NCBI RefSeq assembly: GCF_002979975.1
Contig: NZ_PCQD01000002.1
Location: 124,001 to 188,000 of the forward strand
Source: Pseudomonas sp. MYb185
Lineage (GTDB): Bacteria; Pseudomonadota; Gammaproteobacteria; Pseudomonadales; Pseudomonadaceae
Direction of reading: 5' to 3'
Length of the DNA: 64,000 bases
The notes under the pieces were generated by a model. That model had not been told where the DNA came from, searched no databases, and was given only the letters and a program-made list of their open reading frames with translations. The translations under genes were made by a program, and so were the position numbers. How positions within the stretch are numbered: position 1 is the first letter of the stretch; each line of letters starts with the position of its first letter. This document shows, one piece after another, positions 46,250 to 57,543 of this stretch.

Positions 46250-47290
46250 TCACGGGCTGAACAGATCACCGGCCTGCTGCGCCATGGCCGCCGGCAGGTT
46301 CAGGCCGAAATGCAGGTAGGCGTGCCGGGTGACGACACGGCCCCGCGGGGTCCGCATGATGAAACCCTGCTGGATAAGAAAGGGCTCCAGCACGTCCTCG
46401 ATAGTGTGCCGTTCCTCGCTGATGGCCGCGGCCAGGCTGTCGATACCCACCGGTCCACCATCGAACTTGTCGATCATCGCCAGCAGCAGACGGCGATCCA
46501 TGTGGTCGAAGCCCTGGGCATCCACATCCAGCAGATCCAGCGCCTTGTCGGCGATCTCCTGGGTGATGCTGCCCTGCCCACGCACTTCGGCATAGTCACG
46601 TACCCGGCGCAGCAGTCGGTTGGCGATACGGGGCGTGCCACGTGAGCGGCGGGCGATCTCGAAGGCACCTTCGGGATGAATTTTCAGGCCGAGAATACCG
46701 GCGGAACGGGAGACGATGGTGCTCAGATCCTCGACACCATAGAACTCCAGACGCTGAACGATACCGAAACGGTCGCGCAGCGGATTGGTCAGCATCCCGG
46801 CACGGGTGGTGGCACCGATCAGGGTGAAGGGCGGCAGATCCAGCTTGATCGAACGGGCAGCCGGCCCCTCGCCGATCATGATATCGAGCTGGTAGTCCTC
46901 CATCGCCGGGTAGAGAATTTCCTCGACGACCGGAGACAAACGGTGAATTTCGTCGACGAACAGCACATCCCCTGCTTCCAGGCTGGTCAGCATCGCTGCC
47001 AGGTCGCCGGCACGCTCGAGCACCGGCCCCGAGGTACTCTTGATCTTCACGCCCATTTCCTGGGCCACGATATTGGCCAGCGTGGTCTTGCCCAACCCCG
47101 GCGGCCCGAAGATCAGCACGTGATCCAGCGCCTCGCCGCGGCCTCTGGCCGCCGCCATGAACAGCTCCATCTGCTCGCGCACGGCAGGCTGACCGATATA
47201 GTCGGCCAGACGGTACGGGCGGATGGCCCGATCGATGATTTCTTCCTGCTGCCGAGGTCCGGCGGCGATCAAACGGTCTTCTTCCAGCAT
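46250..47290 (-). CDS. ruvB: Holliday junction branch-migration ATPase RuvB
   Basis: 346 aa AAA+ helicase: Walker [10 protein letters not shown] near residue 65, Walker B/DEIHRLS, the beta-hairpin region and a C-terminal winged helix (about 270-346). The hexamers drive branch migration with RuvA. It is 50 nt downstream of ruvA and last of the ruvCAB group. Confidence 0.98.
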   Translation of the reverse strand: MLEEDRLIAAGPRQQEEIIDRAIRPYRLADYIGQPAVREQMELFMAAARGRGEALDHVLIFGPPGLGKTTLANIVAQEMGVKIKSTSGPVLERAGDLAAMLTSLEAGDVLFVDEIHRLSPVVEEILYPAMEDYQLDIMIGEGPAARSIKLDLPPFTLIGATTRAGMLTNPLRDRFGIVQRLEFYGVEDLSTIVSRSAGILGLKIHPEGAFEIARRSRGTPRIANRLLRRVRDYAEVRGQGSITQEIADKALDLLDVDAQGFDHMDRRLLLAMIDKFDGGPVGIDSLAAAISEERHTIEDVLEPFLIQQGFIMRTPRGRVVTRHAYLHFGLNLPAAMAQQAGDLFSP

Positions 47291-47340
47291 AGGGATTCCG
47301 TGGTGCTTGCGTTAAATGTGCCGCCGACAGTCTGAGCCAA

Positions 47341-47943
47341 TCAGCCCATGCCCTTCAAGGCACGACGGATCAACTCTTCGCTGCTCAACCCTTCCTCCTT
47401 GATGGCACTGACAGCCCGACTGGCTTCCTGCGGCTTGTAGCCGAGCGCGATCAGCGCACTGACGGCATCGGCAGTATGCGAGACTCCACCCGCTGCCGGG
47501 CCCGATGCCAGCGGGACGGCTGCCCCCGGCAGGCTCTCCCAGGCCTTGAACTTGTCCTTCAGTTCCACCAGTAGCCGCTCGGCGGTTTTCTTCCCGACGC
47601 CCGGCACCCGCACCAGCGCACTGGTATCCTGCGCCTGCACAGCAGCAATCAACTCATCCACTTCAAGCCCGGACATCAGCGCCAGCGCCAGCTTCGGACC
47701 GACGCCGTTGAGCCGGATCAGCTCACGAAACAGCGTACGATCACGCTTCTCGGCGAAGGCATAGAGTAGCTGGGCATCCTCCCGCACCACCAGATGGGTA
47801 TGCAAGGTAGTCTTTTCACCCAGCGCCGGCAGGCGATAGAAGGTGCTCATCGGCGCCTCCACCTCATAGCCGACGCCACCCACGTCCAGCAGAATCTGCG
47901 GCGGTTGTTTCTCCAACAGGATACCCGTCAGCCGACCTATCAT
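47341..47943 (-). CDS. ruvA: Holliday junction-binding protein RuvA
   Basis: 200 aa from the ATG at 47943. An OB-fold N-terminus ([12 protein letters not shown]), two helix-hairpin-helix motifs ([18 protein letters not shown] and [18 protein letters not shown]) and the C-terminal RuvB-binding domain are all present. It follows ruvC by 13 nt. Confidence 0.98.
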   Translation of the reverse strand: MIGRLTGILLEKQPPQILLDVGGVGYEVEAPMSTFYRLPALGEKTTLHTHLVVREDAQLLYAFAEKRDRTLFRELIRLNGVGPKLALALMSGLEVDELIAAVQAQDTSALVRVPGVGKKTAERLLVELKDKFKAWESLPGAAVPLASGPAAGGVSHTADAVSALIALGYKPQEASRAVSAIKEEGLSSEELIRRALKGMG

Positions 47944-47956
47944 CTCTTCCTCTCCT

Positions 47957-48484
47957 TCAGCGTCGCCGCATGCGACCGTTGCGCAGCCCCAGCAAGCCAC
48001 CACCAAGCTGCTCCTTGAGCCCGATGGAATGGGCATGGCACAGGGCGATGGCCAGTGCGTCGGCGGCATCGGCCTGCGGCGTGCCGGACAGCCCGAGCAA
48101 CTGGGTCACCATATGCTGCACCTGAACCTTGTCCGCAGCCCCGGTCCCCACCACCGCCTGCTTGACCTGGCGTGCGGTATATTCGTGCACCTGCAGCCCG
48201 GCATGCACAGCCGCGACGATCGCCGCGCCACGAGCCTGCCCGAGCTTGAGCGCGGAGTCGGGATTGCGCGCCATGAATACCTGCTCGATGCTCAGTATCT
48301 GCGGCTGATAATTGCCGATCAGCTCACCAAGACTGTCGAAAATCTGTTTCAGGCGCTCGGGAAACGGCCCATCTCCCAGCCGAATGCAACCAGAGGTCAC
48401 ATACTCGCAACCGCTACGCCCTTCACGGACGATACCGAAACCGGTAATCCGGGAGCCTGGGTCTATACCGAGAATCAGCGCCAT
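47957..48484 (-). CDS. ruvC: Crossover junction endodeoxyribonuclease RuvC
   Basis: 175 aa from the ATG at 48484. The acidic catalytic residues lie in [11 protein letters not shown] (Asp7), IEQVFMARN and the terminal [12 protein letters not shown]. It cleaves Holliday junctions symmetrically after RuvAB migration. Confidence 0.98.
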   Translation of the reverse strand: MALILGIDPGSRITGFGIVREGRSGCEYVTSGCIRLGDGPFPERLKQIFDSLGELIGNYQPQILSIEQVFMARNPDSALKLGQARGAAIVAAVHAGLQVHEYTARQVKQAVVGTGAADKVQVQHMVTQLLGLSGTPQADAADALAIALCHAHSIGLKEQLGGGLLGLRNGRMRRR

Positions 48485-48510
48485 AGTGTCAATTGTCCTG
48501 TGCCTGACAT

Positions 48511-48539
48511 GCAAAAGGGAGGCACCGCCTCCCTTTTGC
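48511..48539 (-). terminator. Strong terminator between yebC and ruvC
   Basis: Perfect 13-bp inverted repeat GCAAAAGGGAGGC / GCCTCCCTTTTGC with a 3-nt loop, 21 nt past the yebC stop and 26 nt before the ruvC start. The T-rich lower stem can act as the poly-U tract. It may separate yebC from ruvCAB or only attenuate. Confidence 0.75.
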
Positions 48540-48560
48540 GAAGTGCCTCGAATACGCCGG

Positions 48561-49307
48561 TCACTCCATCTGCGCCAGTACGTCGTCCGGAATGTCGGCA
48601 TTGGAATAGACGTTCTGCACGTCATCCAGATCTTCCAGCATATCGACCAGCCGGATCACCTTCTGCGCGGTCTCCAGATCCAGCGTGGCGGTAGTCGAGG
48701 GAACCATGCTGATCTCCGCTGCCTCACTGGCGAAGCTGGCGGCGTCCAGCGCGTCCTTTACCGCCCCGAAATCCTCGAAGGCCGTGAACACGTCGAAAGA
48801 ACCATCCTCATTGCCGACCACATCTTCGGCACCGGCCTCCAGGGCCGCCTCCATCAACGCATCCTCATCGATGCCTGGAGCGTAACTGATCTGACCACGA
48901 CGGGTGAAAAGGTACGCCACCGAGCCGTCGGTGCCCAGGTTACCACCACACTTGCTGAAGGCATGCCGCACTTCGCTGACCGTGCGATTACGGTTGTCGG
49001 TCATTACCTCGACCAGCACCGCCACACCACCAGAGCCGTAGCCTTCATAGGTCAGCTCTTCCATGTTGTCGGCGTCGTTGCTGCCGGCACCACGCGCAAT
49101 CGCGCGATCGATGGTATCGCGGGTCATGTTGGCCGTCAGCGCCTTGTCCACGGCAGCACGCAGCCGCGGGTTATCCGCCGGCACCGGGCCGCCGAGCTTG
49201 GCGGCTACCGTCAGCTCGCGAATCAGCTTGGTGAAAATCTTGCCCCGCTTGGCATCCTGAGCCGCTTTGCGATGCTTGATATTCGCCCATTTGGAATGGC
49301 CAGCCAT
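48561..49307 (-). CDS. yebC: YebC/PmpR-family protein
   Basis: 248 aa, full length for the family; the N-terminus [22 protein letters not shown] is diagnostic. Family members were described as DNA-binding regulators (PmpR represses the quorum-sensing gene pqsR in P. aeruginosa), and related proteins help translate proline-rich stretches. Conserved upstream partner of ruvCAB. Confidence 0.96.
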   Translation of the reverse strand: MAGHSKWANIKHRKAAQDAKRGKIFTKLIRELTVAAKLGGPVPADNPRLRAAVDKALTANMTRDTIDRAIARGAGSNDADNMEELTYEGYGSGGVAVLVEVMTDNRNRTVSEVRHAFSKCGGNLGTDGSVAYLFTRRGQISYAPGIDEDALMEAALEAGAEDVVGNEDGSFDVFTAFEDFGAVKDALDAASFASEAAEISMVPSTTATLDLETAQKVIRLVDMLEDLDDVQNVYSNADIPDDVLAQME

Positions 49308-49357
49308 AGAAACCTCCTGACAACAATCATCTTCTACTGCAACGTCTGCGCCCTGGC

Positions 49358-49500
49358 CTGGATTGCCACGTCGGCGATGCCGACTCGCAATGACGGTGAG
49401 TGATAGGGACCAGTCGCTGCCCGCCCAACCTCACTCTCCATACTCTCCATAGCCCCACCCCTCGTCATTGCGAGGGCCGCAGGCCCGCGGCAATCCATGG
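49358..49500. repeat. REP-like repeats upstream of yebC
   Basis: Two copies of the element also found at 35131-35275, in opposite orientations: TGGATTGCC ... CGCAATGACGG at 49358-49396 and CGTCATTGCGAGG ... CGGCAATCCATGG at 49462-49500. The ends are conserved while the middle differs. They fill the space between yebC and aspS. Confidence 0.85.
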
Positions 49501-49516
49501 GCCTGCCGGCAGCGCC

Positions 49517-51292
49517 TTACTCGACCTTCGGCTGCTCGCGCAGGCGAATGTTCAGTTCACGCAATGCCTTGGCATCCACCGCACCAGGCGCCTGGGTCAT
49601 GACGCAGGCCGCACTCTGGGTTTTCGGGAAGGCGATGACCTCACGAATCGACTGCGCACCGGTCATCAACATGACCAGTCGATCCAGACCGAAAGCCAGG
49701 CCACCATGTGGCGGCGCACCGTATTTCAGCGCATCCAGCAGGAAGCCGAACTTCTCCTGCTGCTCTTCGGCACTGATGCCGAGGATATCGAATACGGTCT
49801 GCTGCATTTCCTTGCGATGGATACGGATCGAGCCGCCACCCAGCTCGGTACCGTTGAGCACCATGTCATAGGCGCGGGACAGAGCCGTGCCGGGATTGGC
49901 CTGCAGCTCCTGCGGAGTGCACTTGGGCGCGGTGAACGGATGGTGCAGCGCACTGAGGCTACCGTCGTCGTTTTCCTCGAACATCGGGAAGTCGACCACC
50001 CACAGTGGGGCCCACTCGCAGGTCAGCAGGTTCAGGTCATGACCCAGCTTGATACGCAGGGCGCCCAGCGCCTCGGAAACAACCTTCGCCTTGTCGGCAC
50101 CGAAGAACACGATGTCACCATCCACTGCACCAACGCGGTCGAGAATGATGTTCAGATTGTCTTCGGGAATGAATTTGACGATTGGCGACTGCAGCCCCTC
50201 GACACCCTTGGCGCGCTCGTTGATCTTGATATAGGCCAGACCCTTGGCACCGTAGATGCCGACATACTTGGTGTAGTCATCGATCTGCTTGCGTGCCAGG
50301 GACGCACCGCCCGGTACGCGCAGCGCGGCAACGCGGCCCTTCGGGTCGCTGGCCGGGCCACTGAACACCTTGAAGTCGACTTCAGTCAGTTGATCGGCCA
50401 CATCCACCAGCTCCAGCGGGTTGCGCAGATCCGGCTTGTCCGAACCGTAGCGGCGCATGGCTTCCTCGAAGGTCATGTGCGGGAAGTTACCCAGGTCCAC
50501 ATCCAGCACTTCCTTGAACAGACCACGAATCATGCCTTCGGTCAGCCCCATGATGTCCTGCTCATCAAGGAAACTGGTTTCGATATCGATCTGGGTGAAT
50601 TCCGGCTGGCGGTCGGCACGCAGGTCCTCGTCACGGAAACACTTGGCGATCTGGTAATAGCGATCGAAGCCGGAGACCATCAGCAACTGCTTGAACAGCT
50701 GGGGTGATTGCGGCAAGGCAAAGAAGCTGCCGGGATGGGTGCGGCTGGGTACCAGATAGTCGCGGGCACCTTCTGGCGTGGCACGGGTCAGGATCGGCGT
50801 TTCCACGTCGAGGAACCCATTGTCGTCCAGATAACGGCGGATACTGCTGGTGATGCGCGAACGCAGCTTCAGCTTGGCAGCCATCTCCGGGCGACGCAGG
50901 TCGATGAAGCGATAACGCAGGCGAGTCTCCTCGCCGACGTCGGAATACTCGTCCAGCGGGAACGGCGGCGTCTCGGCCTGGTTCAGCACGTCCAGTTCGT
51001 AGCCGAGCACTTCAATGGCACCCGAAGCCATATTCGGGTTGACCGCCCCAGCCGGACGCGGACGCACCTTGCCACGCACCTTCACGACGTACTCGCTGCG
51101 CACACGGTCGGCCAGGGCGAAAGTCTCTTCGCGATCCGGATCGAACACCACCTGGGCCAGACCTTCACGGTCGCGGATATCGAGGAAGATCACCCCACCA
51201 TGGTCACGGCGGCGATGAACCCAGCCGCAGAGGGTAACTTCCTGGTCCGCCAGTGTTTCGTTCAACTGGCCGCAATAGTGGGTACGCATCAT
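49517..51292 (-). CDS. aspS: Aspartyl-tRNA synthetase
   Basis: 591 aa from the ATG at 51292 ([12 protein letters not shown]). An OB-fold anticodon-binding domain (about 1-105) is followed by the class II core with motif 2 [16 protein letters not shown], the bacterial GAD insertion (about 285-420), and motif 3 [13 protein letters not shown]. In pseudomonads this enzyme is typically non-discriminating and also charges tRNA-Asn; that property cannot be read here. Confidence 0.97.
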   Translation of the reverse strand: MMRTHYCGQLNETLADQEVTLCGWVHRRRDHGGVIFLDIRDREGLAQVVFDPDREETFALADRVRSEYVVKVRGKVRPRPAGAVNPNMASGAIEVLGYELDVLNQAETPPFPLDEYSDVGEETRLRYRFIDLRRPEMAAKLKLRSRITSSIRRYLDDNGFLDVETPILTRATPEGARDYLVPSRTHPGSFFALPQSPQLFKQLLMVSGFDRYYQIAKCFRDEDLRADRQPEFTQIDIETSFLDEQDIMGLTEGMIRGLFKEVLDVDLGNFPHMTFEEAMRRYGSDKPDLRNPLELVDVADQLTEVDFKVFSGPASDPKGRVAALRVPGGASLARKQIDDYTKYVGIYGAKGLAYIKINERAKGVEGLQSPIVKFIPEDNLNIILDRVGAVDGDIVFFGADKAKVVSEALGALRIKLGHDLNLLTCEWAPLWVVDFPMFEENDDGSLSALHHPFTAPKCTPQELQANPGTALSRAYDMVLNGTELGGGSIRIHRKEMQQTVFDILGISAEEQQEKFGFLLDALKYGAPPHGGLAFGLDRLVMLMTGAQSIREVIAFPKTQSAACVMTQAPGAVDAKALRELNIRLREQPKVE

Positions 51293-51538
51293 GAGTGTGG
51301 AATCCTGTTGTCGACAGAGCGGCTGCGTCTTGGCCAATCGCCTTGGCTCATCCGTCAGCGCGGATAGATAAAAGCGCCATAATATACCCGAAGTGACCCA
51401 CTACAGGCGAGCACTGCCGGCGCAATGCGACCGGTCATAGCCTGTAACAATACCGACGATTGGCAAACAGGGCTTGAGCATGGCCGGCCAGGGCATATAC
51501 TGGTCCCACGCATTCCCCGTTCAACCATCGGAGTCCAT

Positions 51539-52009
51539 ATGAAAATAGATATCGGTATCAGCCAGAAGGATCGGGAACAAATCGCCAATGGGCTGTCCCT
51601 GTTGCTGGCAGACACCTATACCCTGTATCTGAAAACCCATAACTTCCACTGGAACGTCAAGGGCCCGATGTTCCAGACCCTGCATACCATGTTCGAGACC
51701 CAGTACAACGAGTTGGCACTGGCTGTAGACGATATCGCCGAGCGCATCCGCACCCTGGGCTTTCCCGCCCCGGGCACCTACAAGGCCTTCGCCGAGCTGA
51801 GCTCGATCAAGGAAGAAGAAGGCGTGCCTGATGCCACCGACATGATCCGCCTGCTGGTCGAAGGTCAGGAAGCCTGCGCCCGCACCGCCCGTGAGGCCTT
51901 CCCGGCCTGCGAGAAGGCCAGCGACGAGCCCAGCGCCGACCTGCTGACCCAGCGCATGCAGGCCCATGAAAAGACCGCCTGGATGCTGCGCAGTCTGCTG
52001 GAAAAGTAA
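51539..52009 (+). CDS. Dps/ferritin-like DNA-protection protein
   Basis: 156 aa from the ATG at 51539 with GGAG at 51530-51533. The Dps signature [23 protein letters not shown] supplies ferroxidase histidine and acidic ligands across the dimer interface. Dps-type dodecamers oxidise and store iron with peroxide and protect DNA. It stands alone, divergent from aspS. Confidence 0.95.
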   Translation: MKIDIGISQKDREQIANGLSLLLADTYTLYLKTHNFHWNVKGPMFQTLHTMFETQYNELALAVDDIAERIRTLGFPAPGTYKAFAELSSIKEEEGVPDATDMIRLLVEGQEACARTAREAFPACEKASDEPSADLLTQRMQAHEKTAWMLRSLLEK

Positions 52010-52158
52010 TCTCTTCCGGGGCGGATAATCCTCCGCCCCACCCCTTTATCCCATCCTCTTTGTCGCTGCAACGATTTCAGGTTAGAGTGCGCACCCGGCT
52101 ATGACACAAGTACCGCCGGAACCACGTCAAAGACACAGTTGCAACAGGATGAATCGTT

Positions 52159-52752
52159 TTGAACAATATCCGTTACCTTCATTTAATTGTTGGCCTGGCA
52201 GCCCTGCTGTGCGGCCTGTATTTCAGCACTCCCTTTTTCACCCAGAACGGTCCCATTGATCTGTCGGCCATCACCGCCCTGTTGTTGGGGCTGGTCAATA
52301 TTCAGCAGTTCAGCAATAACCTCAGCAGCCGCTCCGGCATACGCAGCGCCTTGTCCATGCTTGCCTCGCTGCTGCTGTTGGTAGGCGCCCTGACGCCCCT
52401 GGCAGTGTTGCTGGTCAGCCCGATGGCCGGTCCACTGCTGACCTTGGCCGTAGGCATCAGCGTGGCCGGCGTTTGCCTGTTTGCCGTGCTGACCCTGACC
52501 GGCATGCTGTCCCGCTCGACCGGCGGCAGCCGCCTCAAGGCCAGCCCACGCGAAACGGGCACGGTCAAATGGTTCAACACCAGTAAAGGCTTCGGCTTCA
52601 TCTCCCGGGATCAGGGTGAGGATGTGTTCGTACACTTCCGCGCCATCCGTGGCGAAGGTCATCGTGTACTGGAAGAAGGTCAACGCGTCGAGTTCATCGT
52701 CGCCCGCCGTGAGAAGGGCCTGCAGGCCGAAGACGTCGAACCCTTCGACTGA
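52159..52752 (+). CDS. Membrane protein with a C-terminal cold-shock domain
   Basis: 197 aa from a TTG at 52159 with AGGA about 10 nt upstream; no in-frame ATG fits. Three or so hydrophobic spans lie in residues ~5-25, 33-52, 62-85 and 88-115. A cold-shock domain follows (about 130-197) with RNP-1 KGFGFISRD and RNP-2 DVFVHFRAI. It would hold a nucleic-acid-binding domain at the cytoplasmic face of the inner membrane. Similar proteins occur at this place in other pseudomonads; role unknown. Confidence 0.85.
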   Translation: MNNIRYLHLIVGLAALLCGLYFSTPFFTQNGPIDLSAITALLLGLVNIQQFSNNLSSRSGIRSALSMLASLLLLVGALTPLAVLLVSPMAGPLLTLAVGISVAGVCLFAVLTLTGMLSRSTGGSRLKASPRETGTVKWFNTSKGFGFISRDQGEDVFVHFRAIRGEGHRVLEEGQRVEFIVARREKGLQAEDVEPFD

Positions 52753-52767
52753 GCATGACCCAATAGA

Positions 52768-52980
52768 TCAATAATGGGGCGGAGGCTGATCGTCCTCCGC
52801 ATCCCCCGGCATGGATGCCGCCAGATCGGCCTGCCGGCGCGCCAACAATTCCAGCGCCCGCTGCAACCTCTCCAACTCCAGCTCCTGACGACTCACAACA
52901 TCGTTCAATGCCTGTATGGTGTCATCCTGGAATGCCAACCGGGTCTCCAATTCGTCCAGCCTGGCTATCAGTTCATTCAT
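52768..52980 (-). CDS. slyX: SlyX-family protein
   Basis: 70 aa, mostly one amphipathic coiled coil (ELIARLDELETRLAFQDDTI), ending in PPPHY as SlyX proteins commonly do. Function not established. The start codon overlaps the stop of the HIT gene by one base. Confidence 0.93.
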   Translation of the reverse strand: MNELIARLDELETRLAFQDDTIQALNDVVSRQELELERLQRALELLARRQADLAASMPGDAEDDQPPPHY

Positions 52981-53411
52981 CAGTTGAACCGCTCCGCATA
53001 GCGAAAGTTGGACGTCAGCACCGCTTGCAGACGGGCGACACATTCGTTCAGTTGTTCTTCGGTATAGGCCTGCGCTGGCAACTTGCCCCATACTGGCGCA
53101 GGCCATGCAGGATCGTGCCGATAGCGGACAATATGATGAACATGCAGCTGACTGACCATATTGCCCAGCGCCGCGACATTGATCTTGTGTGCAGCGAAAC
53201 CATCTTTCAGGGCCTCGGCCAACCAGCAGGATTCGTTCAGCAATTGAACCCTATCTGTTTGATCCAATTGGAATATTTCGGTGACATCCTCCCGGCGTGG
53301 CACCAGAATGAACCATGGGAACTGATGGTCATTCATCAACAGAAGAGTACTTAACTCGAAGTCTCCTATCCAAATGCCATCATTGACTAGCTGGGGGTGA
53401 AGATTGAACAT
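52980..53411 (-). CDS. HIT-domain hydrolase
   Basis: 143 aa from the ATG at 53411 with AAGGA upstream. The histidine-triad region is SQLHVHHIVRY followed by PAWPAPVWG, typical of the pseudomonad HIT family. These enzymes hydrolyse nucleotide phosphoramidates or dinucleoside polyphosphates; the substrate here is unknown. An in-frame extension upstream to 53687 is low-GC and not protein-like, so it is excluded. Confidence 0.92.
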   Translation of the reverse strand: MFNLHPQLVNDGIWIGDFELSTLLLMNDHQFPWFILVPRREDVTEIFQLDQTDRVQLLNESCWLAEALKDGFAAHKINVAALGNMVSQLHVHHIVRYRHDPAWPAPVWGKLPAQAYTEEQLNECVARLQAVLTSNFRYAERFN

Positions 53412-53692
53412 ATGCGGATCCTTAAAAGAGCCTTGTTTGGTTATAAAGAAAAGCAACATCATGATGCATATCAAGGAAACAGCGGATGAATGCGCTAAGC
53501 TTGCAGGGAATAATAATACATCAGGCGCCCGAAGATGCTGCGAGATGCATGCGGATAAGGCTGCATTTTCAACTTGCAGCTTTCGCATTTGCGGCTTTAC
53601 TGCTTTACTAAATGCGATATGAAAATTGAAAAGAATCTGCTTAGTGACAGATCGAAGCACATTCTCTTGTTTACTGGAAAGGAGCACACGAT
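53412..53692. other. AT-rich divergent control region of the HIT and porin genes
   Basis: 281 bp, visibly AT-richer than its surroundings. It carries the ribosome sites of both genes and a small dyad GCTGCA/TGCAGC (53560-53580). Promoters for both directions must lie here but no element is strong enough to call. Confidence 0.5.
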
Positions 53693-54958
53693 ATGAAAAA
53701 TGTTGCCAAATGGAGTTCTGTTGCCCTGGCTGTGGCCATGGGGAATGGTCTTATCGCCACTCAAGCTGTCGCCCAGGGTGAAGGGTTCGTTGAAGGTGCT
53801 TCCGCCACGCTGAGCAACCGCACTGGCTACTTCAACCGCGACTTCAGGAACAATATCCCCACCCAGAACAGCAAGGCCGAAGAAACCGCCACCGGCTTTG
53901 TTCTCGACTTCCGCTCCGGTTTCACCCAGGGCAATATCGGCCTGGGTGCCGATGTAATGGCACTGGCTGGCATCAAGCTGGACAGTGGCCGCGGTCGTGC
54001 GGGTACCGGCTTGCTGGCACAAGACAATGACGGCCGTGTTCCGGATGAATATTCCGAAATCCGCGGCGCGGTGAAAGCCAACATCGCTGGCGACACCGTA
54101 CTGCGCTATGGCTTCCACATGCTGGAAAACCCGATCCTCAACTATGAGGACTCGCGCCTGTTGCCAAGTCACTACTTCGGCTACAGCATCACCAATACGT
54201 CGTTCGATGGCCTGATGCTCGAAGCCGGTCGCATGACCGACCGCGGGGACATGGATGGCTCTTCCCAGTATGACGGCCCCTATCGCCACGATGGCCTCAA
54301 TATCGACCATGACAAGGTAACCTACCTGGGCGGTACCTATGATTTCGCTGACAACCTCAGCGCCTCGCTGTACACCTCCAAGTCAAATGACCTGTGGAAG
54401 CGCCATTACGCCGGCCTGACCCATGTATGGGACTTCGGCAATGGCCTGGACCTGACCACCGACCTGTCGCACTACCAGACCTCTGATGACAGCCCGGCTG
54501 GCAATGAGTTCGACAACAAGGCCTCCTCCCTGGCCCTGACTCTGGGTGCCGGCTTCCACGATTTCACCGTGGCCTATCAGCGCATGGGCGGCGATGCCGG
54601 CTTCGCGTATGACGACTACGGCATCTATCTGGCCAACTCGGTGCAGGTCATCGACTTCAACGCCAAGGATGAGCGCTCCTGGCAGGCGCGCTATGACTAC
54701 AACTTCGAGGGCGTAGGCATTCCCGGCCTGACGTTCATGACCCGCTACGTCAAGGGCAGCAACATCGATACCGTTCCGGGCGTCAGCGACACTCGCTGGG
54801 AGCGCAGCACCGATATCCGTTACACCGTTCAACAGGGCTTCCTGCAAGGTGTCGACCTGACCTGGCGCAATGCGACCGTACGTCAGGATTCCGCACTTGA
54901 CGGCGGTGATATCGACGAGAACCGTCTGTACGCGTCCTACACCTGGACCCTGCTCTAA
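53693..54958 (+). CDS. OprD-family outer-membrane porin
   Basis: 421 aa with a signal peptide (cut after about residue 28, AVAQ). The mature part alternates as an 18-stranded barrel and has OprD stretches: ETATGFVLDFRSGFTQG, RYGFHMLENPIL, YLGGTYDFADNLSASLY and a terminal ASYTWTLL. OprD/Occ porins take up basic amino acids or carboxylates; the specific substrate cannot be told. An AGGAG ribosome site and a strong terminator bound the gene. Confidence 0.94.
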   Translation: MKNVAKWSSVALAVAMGNGLIATQAVAQGEGFVEGASATLSNRTGYFNRDFRNNIPTQNSKAEETATGFVLDFRSGFTQGNIGLGADVMALAGIKLDSGRGRAGTGLLAQDNDGRVPDEYSEIRGAVKANIAGDTVLRYGFHMLENPILNYEDSRLLPSHYFGYSITNTSFDGLMLEAGRMTDRGDMDGSSQYDGPYRHDGLNIDHDKVTYLGGTYDFADNLSASLYTSKSNDLWKRHYAGLTHVWDFGNGLDLTTDLSHYQTSDDSPAGNEFDNKASSLALTLGAGFHDFTVAYQRMGGDAGFAYDDYGIYLANSVQVIDFNAKDERSWQARYDYNFEGVGIPGLTFMTRYVKGSNIDTVPGVSDTRWERSTDIRYTVQQGFLQGVDLTWRNATVRQDSALDGGDIDENRLYASYTWTLL

Positions 54959-54982
54959 GCAACTTCGCAGTAGCAACCTGAG

Positions 54983-55007
54983 AAACCCGGCTCCGGCCGG
55001 GTTTTTT
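54983..55007 (+). terminator. Rho-independent terminator of the porin gene
   Basis: AAACCCGGC / GCCGGGTTT stem with a 4-nt loop followed by further T, 24 nt past the porin stop. Confidence 0.93.
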
Positions 55008-55107
55008 CTGTTTCAGCGGCGGCTTTGTGCCAGGCTATACGCGGCCTGGGGACAAACGTACAATAAGGCCCATTCTCCGACCTTCTATTCCAGGACGTTC
55101 TCCACCC

Positions 55108-56841
55108 ATGCGTACCAGCCAGTATCTTATTTCCACCCTCAAGGAAACTCCCGCCGACGCTGCCGTGGTCAGCCACCAGTTGATGCTGCGCGCCGGTATG
55201 ATCCGCCGGATCGCCTCCGGCCTGTATACCTGGTTGCCGATGGGGCTGCGCGTGTTGCGCAAGGCAGAGAGCGTTGTCCGGGACGAGATGAACAAGGCCG
55301 GCGCACTTGAGGTATTGATGCCGGCGATCCAGCCGGCAGAACTGTGGCAGGAGTCCGGGCGCTGGGAAGAATACGGCCCCGAACTGCTGCGCCTGAAAGA
55401 CCGCCATGACCGCGAGTTCTGCGTCGGCCCGACCCATGAGGAAGTGGTTACCGAACTGGCGCGCAACGAAATCACCAGCTACAAGCAACTGCCGCTGAAC
55501 CTGTATCAGATCCAGACCAAGTTCCGTGACGAGATCCGGCCGCGTTTCGGCCTGATGCGCTCCCGCGAGTTCCTGATGAAGGATGCCTACTCCTTCCACC
55601 TGGACCAGCCATCGATGCAGCAGACCTATGACACCATGTACCAGGCCTATTGCAATATCTTCAGCCGGCTGGGCCTGGAGTATCGTCCGGTAGTGGCGGA
55701 CAACGGCTCCATTGGTGGCGAAGGCTCCCATGAATTCCATGTGCTCGCCGAATCCGGGGAAGATGCCATCGTCTTTTCCAATTCGGGCAGCTACGCCGCC
55801 AATATCGAGAAGGCCACCGCCCAGCCGCCCCAGGGCGAACGTCCCGCGCCGACCCAGGACAAGGCTCTGGTGGACACTCCGGATCAGCGTACCATCGAGG
55901 CGGTGTGCGAGCTCCTCGGCTTGCCTGCAGAGCGTACCGTCAAGTCGCTGATCGTGCTGGGCGCTGCCGAGGAAGACAAGCCCCAGCCACTGGTGGCGCT
56001 GGTGCTGCGTGGCGATCATGAGCTGAACGAAATCAAGGCCGAGAATCATCCGGCCATCCAGGCGCCGCTGACCTTCGCCAGCGAAGCACAGATCCAGCAG
56101 GCCCTGGGTTGCAAGCCCGGCTCCATCGGCCCGGTAGGCATGAACATCAGGGTAATCGCCGACCACAGCGCTGCCCACCTGGCGGACTTCGTCTGTGGCG
56201 CGAACCAGGATGGCAAGCACTTTGTCGGCGTGAACTGGGAGCGTGACGCACGCTTCGATGAAGTGGCCGACCTGCGCAATGTGGTGGAAGGCGACATCAG
56301 CCCGGACGGTAACGGCACCCTGGTGATCAAGCGCGGCATCGAGGTCGGACATATCTTCCAGCTCGGTCGCAAGTACAGTGAAGCCATGCAGTGCACAGTA
56401 CTCAACGAGCAGGGCAAGACCTCCACCCTGCTGATGGGTTGCTATGGCATCGGTGTTTCCCGCGTGGTCGCCGCCGCCATCGAACAGAATCATGATCAGC
56501 GCGGCATCCTCTGGCCGGACGCCCTCGCACCCTTCCAGGTGGCGCTGGTGCCGATGAAGATGGAAAGCTCCGAGGCAGTACGCGAAGCCACCGAGCGGCT
56601 GTACCAGGAGCTGCAACAGGCCGGCGTCGAAGTACTGCTGGATGACCGCGACAAGAAGGTCAGCCCCGGCGTCAAGTTCGCCGACATGGATCTGATCGGC
56701 ATCCCCCATCGGGTCGTCATCAGCGATCGCGGCTTGGCCGAAGGTCAGCTGGAATACAAATACCGCCGCGACCAGGAAGCCAGCAGCGTGCCTGTGGCCG
56801 ACATGCTCGATTTCCTGCTCCAACGCACAGGTCGCCAATGA
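55108..56841 (+). CDS. proS: Prolyl-tRNA synthetase (bacterial type with editing domain)
   Basis: 577 aa from the ATG at 55108. The class II catalytic core is interrupted by the YbaK-like editing insertion (about residues 240-385, with [11 protein letters not shown] and [13 protein letters not shown]), then motif 3 ([17 protein letters not shown]) and the anticodon-binding domain (about 475-577). The insert clears Ala-tRNA-Pro. The stop overlaps the next gene's start. Confidence 0.98.
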   Translation: MRTSQYLISTLKETPADAAVVSHQLMLRAGMIRRIASGLYTWLPMGLRVLRKAESVVRDEMNKAGALEVLMPAIQPAELWQESGRWEEYGPELLRLKDRHDREFCVGPTHEEVVTELARNEITSYKQLPLNLYQIQTKFRDEIRPRFGLMRSREFLMKDAYSFHLDQPSMQQTYDTMYQAYCNIFSRLGLEYRPVVADNGSIGGEGSHEFHVLAESGEDAIVFSNSGSYAANIEKATAQPPQGERPAPTQDKALVDTPDQRTIEAVCELLGLPAERTVKSLIVLGAAEEDKPQPLVALVLRGDHELNEIKAENHPAIQAPLTFASEAQIQQALGCKPGSIGPVGMNIRVIADHSAAHLADFVCGANQDGKHFVGVNWERDARFDEVADLRNVVEGDISPDGNGTLVIKRGIEVGHIFQLGRKYSEAMQCTVLNEQGKTSTLLMGCYGIGVSRVVAAAIEQNHDQRGILWPDALAPFQVALVPMKMESSEAVREATERLYQELQQAGVEVLLDDRDKKVSPGVKFADMDLIGIPHRVVISDRGLAEGQLEYKYRRDQEASSVPVADMLDFLLQRTGRQ

Positions 56842-57542
56842 GGAACGGCAGTATGCGGCAGCCACTACTGCCCTGGCTGCTCTGGCTGTGTGCCGGCATA
56901 ACACTGACTGCCTGCAGCAGCCAGCCGCAGCAACCTCCCGGAGCGGTGGCGGTGCGGGTCGAACGCACACTGGTCAGTCACAACCTGCGCATCGATGCCG
57001 GAGAGCAACTGGTGCTGACCTCGCCCCAGCGCAACGTCCGGGTAACCGAGCAACAGCTGCACCAGGTCACCGAATTCGACGCCGAGGACCGGCCGGTCAA
57101 CACTCATGAGAGCTATCAGGCTCTGCCATGGGATGCCCAGCCGGTCACCCTGATCGCCGAAGGCAAGCGCTTTTCCCTGCTGACCGACCATGACGGCGTG
57201 CTGCGCCTCAACCTGCTGGACGAGCAGTTCATCGAACTGGATTTCGAGAGCCTGCGCGTGGTCCAGTTGGTAGTCCGGGCCAGCCCGTCGGTCGTCGCCG
57301 AACAGAACCTGCTGGTCAGCCGGGAGCTGCGCGCAGTGCTACAGGAGGCGGTTGCGCTGGTGCATGACAGCCTCGAGGAAAGCGATGTCGAGCAATGGGT
57401 CTACCGGGTCAGGCGCCTGAACGAACTGGGCCTGAACGAAGAGTCCACCCAGCTGGAGAACATGCTGATCCTGCTGACAGTAGGCGACCCCGAGCTACAG
57501 GCCGAATTCACCCACACCCTGGAACACAGCGAACGACCCTGA
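56838..57542 (+). CDS. Hypothetical lipoprotein downstream of proS
   Basis: 234 aa. The signal peptide ends in Leu-Thr-Ala-Cys (Cys26), giving a lipoprotein. The mature part is rich in beta strands followed by helices (about 130-230) and has no domain I can name. It overlaps the proS stop (ATGA) and is 1 nt from the transglycosylase gene, so the three are probably one transcript. Envelope role inferred from neighbours and signal. Confidence 0.82.
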   Translation: MRNGSMRQPLLPWLLWLCAGITLTACSSQPQQPPGAVAVRVERTLVSHNLRIDAGEQLVLTSPQRNVRVTEQQLHQVTEFDAEDRPVNTHESYQALPWDAQPVTLIAEGKRFSLLTDHDGVLRLNLLDEQFIELDFESLRVVQLVVRASPSVVAEQNLLVSRELRAVLQEAVALVHDSLEESDVEQWVYRVRRLNELGLNEESTQLENMLILLTVGDPELQAEFTHTLEHSERP

Positions 57543-57543
57543 C

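Noticed and set aside
53412-53687. N-terminal extension of the HIT gene
   Set aside because: AT-rich, not protein-like, and the ATG at 53411 has a good ribosome site.
54955-56970. 671-codon open frame on the minus strand covering proS
   Set aside because: It mirrors proS, an essential and well-recognised gene; antisense frames stay open in GC-rich codon usage. The translation has no recognisable domain.
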